From positions 1 through 6,996 of the forward strand of contig JAGPEW010000037.1 of the NCBI GenBank assembly GCA_018056825.1: a stretch of 6,996 nucleotides of DNA, given 5' to 3'. Position numbers and translations under genes: made by a program. This DNA is from Candidatus Sordicultor aquaticus. Its GTDB lineage: Bacteria > Atribacterota > Atribacteria > Atribacterales > Caldatribacteriaceae. Positions within the stretch are counted from its first letter, which is position 1. Each line of letters begins with the position of its first letter. Shown here in pieces: positions 5,943 through 6,996 of the stretch. The notes beneath the pieces were generated by a model. That model was not told the DNA's origin, did not search any database, and saw nothing but the letters and a program-made list of their open reading frames with translations.

Positions 5943-6760
5943 GTTCATCAATTTTACAAAGAACTCTGGCTTCTTCTTGCACTGTGGAAGGGGTCGGTTT
6001 ACATAGTAACGAGCCGGTAAAGGTGACTCTTTTCCCTGCTTCCGAAAATAGTGGTATTGTTTTTCGAACTGGAGATACGATTATTCCTGCTACTATACAG
6101 CATATAGAAAATACTCCTCGTTGTACGACACTTAAGAAAGGGAAAAAACAAATATCCACAGTAGAGCACTTTCTGGCTGCTTGCTGGGGTAGCGATTTGG
6201 ATAATTTGGAAGTAGCAGTAGAAGGAGAAGAGCTTCCGGGGGGAGATGGAAGCTCTCTTTTTTGGTTTAATATTTTTCAGAAAGTTGGTTTCCAATCTCA
6301 AGCTGCTCCTCGGAAATATTTTATTTTACATAAAGATATTAAAGCAGAAGGAGACCATCGTTATCTTTTTGCTTTCCCTAGTGAGGAGTTTAGGGTGTGG
6401 TATTTTCTGGATGGGGAAGGGAATGGTCATTTTTCTCAAGCTCTAGAATTTTCTAGTAACGGTGATTTTAGTAAGCTTCTTTCTGCTCGTACTTTTGCTT
6501 TCTCCTGGGAAATAAGAGAAGTTTTACAGAGAGGATGGGGAAAAGGAGTCAGAGAGAAAGCTTTCATTATAGATGAAGAAGGCAAAAGTTCTGTTCCTTT
6601 GCGTTTTCCCGGGGAAGCGGCAGGGCATAAGATTTTAGACTTGATAGGGGATTTAATGCTTGCAGGGAAAAGGATTAAAGGATATTTTATAGGTATTCGT
6701 TCTGGTCATACCTTAAATCGAGATATGGTAAGAAAGATAATGGAGGTAAGTAGTGAATAA
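5939..6760 (+). CDS. lpxC: UDP-3-O-acyl-N-acetylglucosamine deacetylase LpxC
   Basis: LpxC is the zinc-dependent, committed step of lipid A synthesis; it removes the acetyl group from UDP-3-O-acyl-GlcNAc in the cytosol. The product has 273 residues, shorter than E. coli LpxC (305) but near Aquifex LpxC. The N-terminal V-E-G-V-G-L-H-S motif is canonical. Zinc ligands are visible as His77 in V-E-H-F-L, and His230 and Asp234 in G-H-K-I-L-D; catalytic Glu76 and His257 (S-G-H-T-L-N) are present, as is the A-R-T-F segment of the active-site wall. The conserved P-x-x-D-G-S loop reads E-L-P-G-G-D-G-S-S (98-106). The ATG overlaps the lpxD stop (ATGA) and has only a weak AGGT-type site upstream, so initiation is probably coupled to lpxD. 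It is a stand-alone deacetylase, not fused to FabZ as in Bacteroidetes. All residues needed for activity appear intact. Confidence 0.96.
   Translation: MSSSILQRTLASSCTVEGVGLHSNEPVKVTLFPASENSGIVFRTGDTIIPATIQHIENTPRCTTLKKGKKQISTVEHFLAACWGSDLDNLEVAVEGEELPGGDGSSLFWFNIFQKVGFQSQAAPRKYFILHKDIKAEGDHRYLFAFPSEEFRVWYFLDGEGNGHFSQALEFSSNGDFSKLLSARTFAFSWEIREVLQRGWGKGVREKAFIIDEEGKSSVPLRFPGEAAGHKILDLIGDLMLAGKRIKGYFIGIRSGHTLNRDMVRKIMEVSSE
6742..6747 (+). promoter_or_regulatory. Ribosome binding site that decides the lpxA start
   Basis: GGAGGT inside the end of lpxC lies 5 nt before a GTG at 6753, and the residues that follow match the LpxA N-terminus. No competing ATG or TTG with a comparable site is seen nearby in this frame. 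Confidence 0.75.
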
Positions 6761-6996
6761 AATCGACTCTACAGCTAAGATTGGGAAAGAAGTTGAACTG
6801 GGAGAAGAAGTAGAGATTGGTCCTTATTCTATTTTACAAGGGAAGATAAAAGTTGGTGATTATACTAAGATTGGCGCTTTTGCCGTTATGGAAGGTAGAG
6901 TGAAGGTCGGTTCTTATTGCAATATTGGTCATCATGTAGTAATTGGTACTCCTCCGCAAGACTTGTCTTACCGGGGAGAGGAAACCCAGGTGATAA
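6753..6996 (+). CDS. lpxA: UDP-N-acetylglucosamine O-acyltransferase LpxA (3' partial)
   Basis: LpxA starts lipid A synthesis by moving a 3-hydroxyacyl group from acyl carrier protein to UDP-GlcNAc. About 81 codons are visible before the window ends. They begin M-N-K-I-D-S-T-A-K-I-G from the GTG and continue as hexapeptide repeats (V-E-I-G-P-Y, V-K-V-G-S-Y, C-N-I-G-H-H). The P-P-Q-D-L-S-Y-R-G-E segment with E-T-Q-V matches the conserved A-P-Q-D-L-K-Y-x-G-E-x-T signature that separates LpxA from LpxD and other hexapeptide transferases. The gene overlaps the lpxC stop by 8 nt and follows a strong SD. The catalytic His and the acyl-chain ruler residues lie beyond the window, so chain-length preference cannot be judged. 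Confidence 0.93.
   Translation, partial: MNKIDSTAKIGKEVELGEEVEIGPYSILQGKIKVGDYTKIGAFAVMEGRVKVGSYCNIGHHVVIGTPPQDLSYRGEETQVI

Noticed and set aside
5932..6301. Minus-strand open frames opposite lpxC (5932-6159 and 5999-6301)
   Set aside because: They lie wholly opposite a well-supported lpxC gene and encode nothing recognisable.
6246..6446. Plus-strand 66-codon open frame inside lpxC
   Set aside because: Out-of-frame shadow of lpxC; its hydrophobic look comes from T-rich codons in the other frame.

Overview
The window is a single, tightly packed block of outer-membrane biogenesis genes, all on the + strand. It comes from a diderm (Gram-negative-type) bacterium that makes lipid A. The order is tamB-like (5' end outside the window, reading frame broken), bamA, ompH/skp, lpxD, lpxC and the start of lpxA. 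The DNA is A+T-rich, and its coding strand is strongly enriched in G and A. Two genes appear to use TTG starts and one uses GTG.

The gene order does not match the usual proteobacterial bamA-skp-lpxD-fabZ-lpxA-lpxB series. Here lpxC sits directly between lpxD and lpxA, no fabZ separates lpxC from lpxA, and a TamB-like gene lies immediately upstream of bamA. Together with the low GC, the three-POTRA BamA and the purine-rich coding strand, this recalls the single large outer-membrane clusters known from diderm Firmicutes (Negativicutes, Halanaerobiales) and related deep lineages such as Atribacterota. That placement is inference; the sequence alone does not fix the phylum.

Layout: positions 2-2643 hold the C-terminal part of a TamB/AsmA-like protein in two overlapping frames, with the switch inside 520-538. 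Positions 2664-4343 encode BamA with a signal peptide, three POTRA domains and a beta-barrel. Positions 4381-4917 encode a periplasmic OmpH/Skp-type chaperone. Positions 4920-5942 encode LpxD, 5939-6760 LpxC, and from 6753 to the window end LpxA. The gaps are 20 nt (tamB-bamA), 37 nt (bamA-ompH) and 2 nt (ompH-lpxD), and the last two junctions overlap, so co-transcription and translational coupling are likely. I found no convincing promoter or terminator.

The genes form two linked tasks. TamB, BamA and OmpH/Skp move and insert outer-membrane proteins, and probably move phospholipids. LpxA, LpxC and LpxD are the first three enzymes of lipid A synthesis. I see no mobile element, CRISPR array, RNA gene or undescribed system. 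The points worth a second look are the tamB frame break, a strong hairpin just inside lpxD, the missing fabZ, and small variations in OmpH and LpxC.
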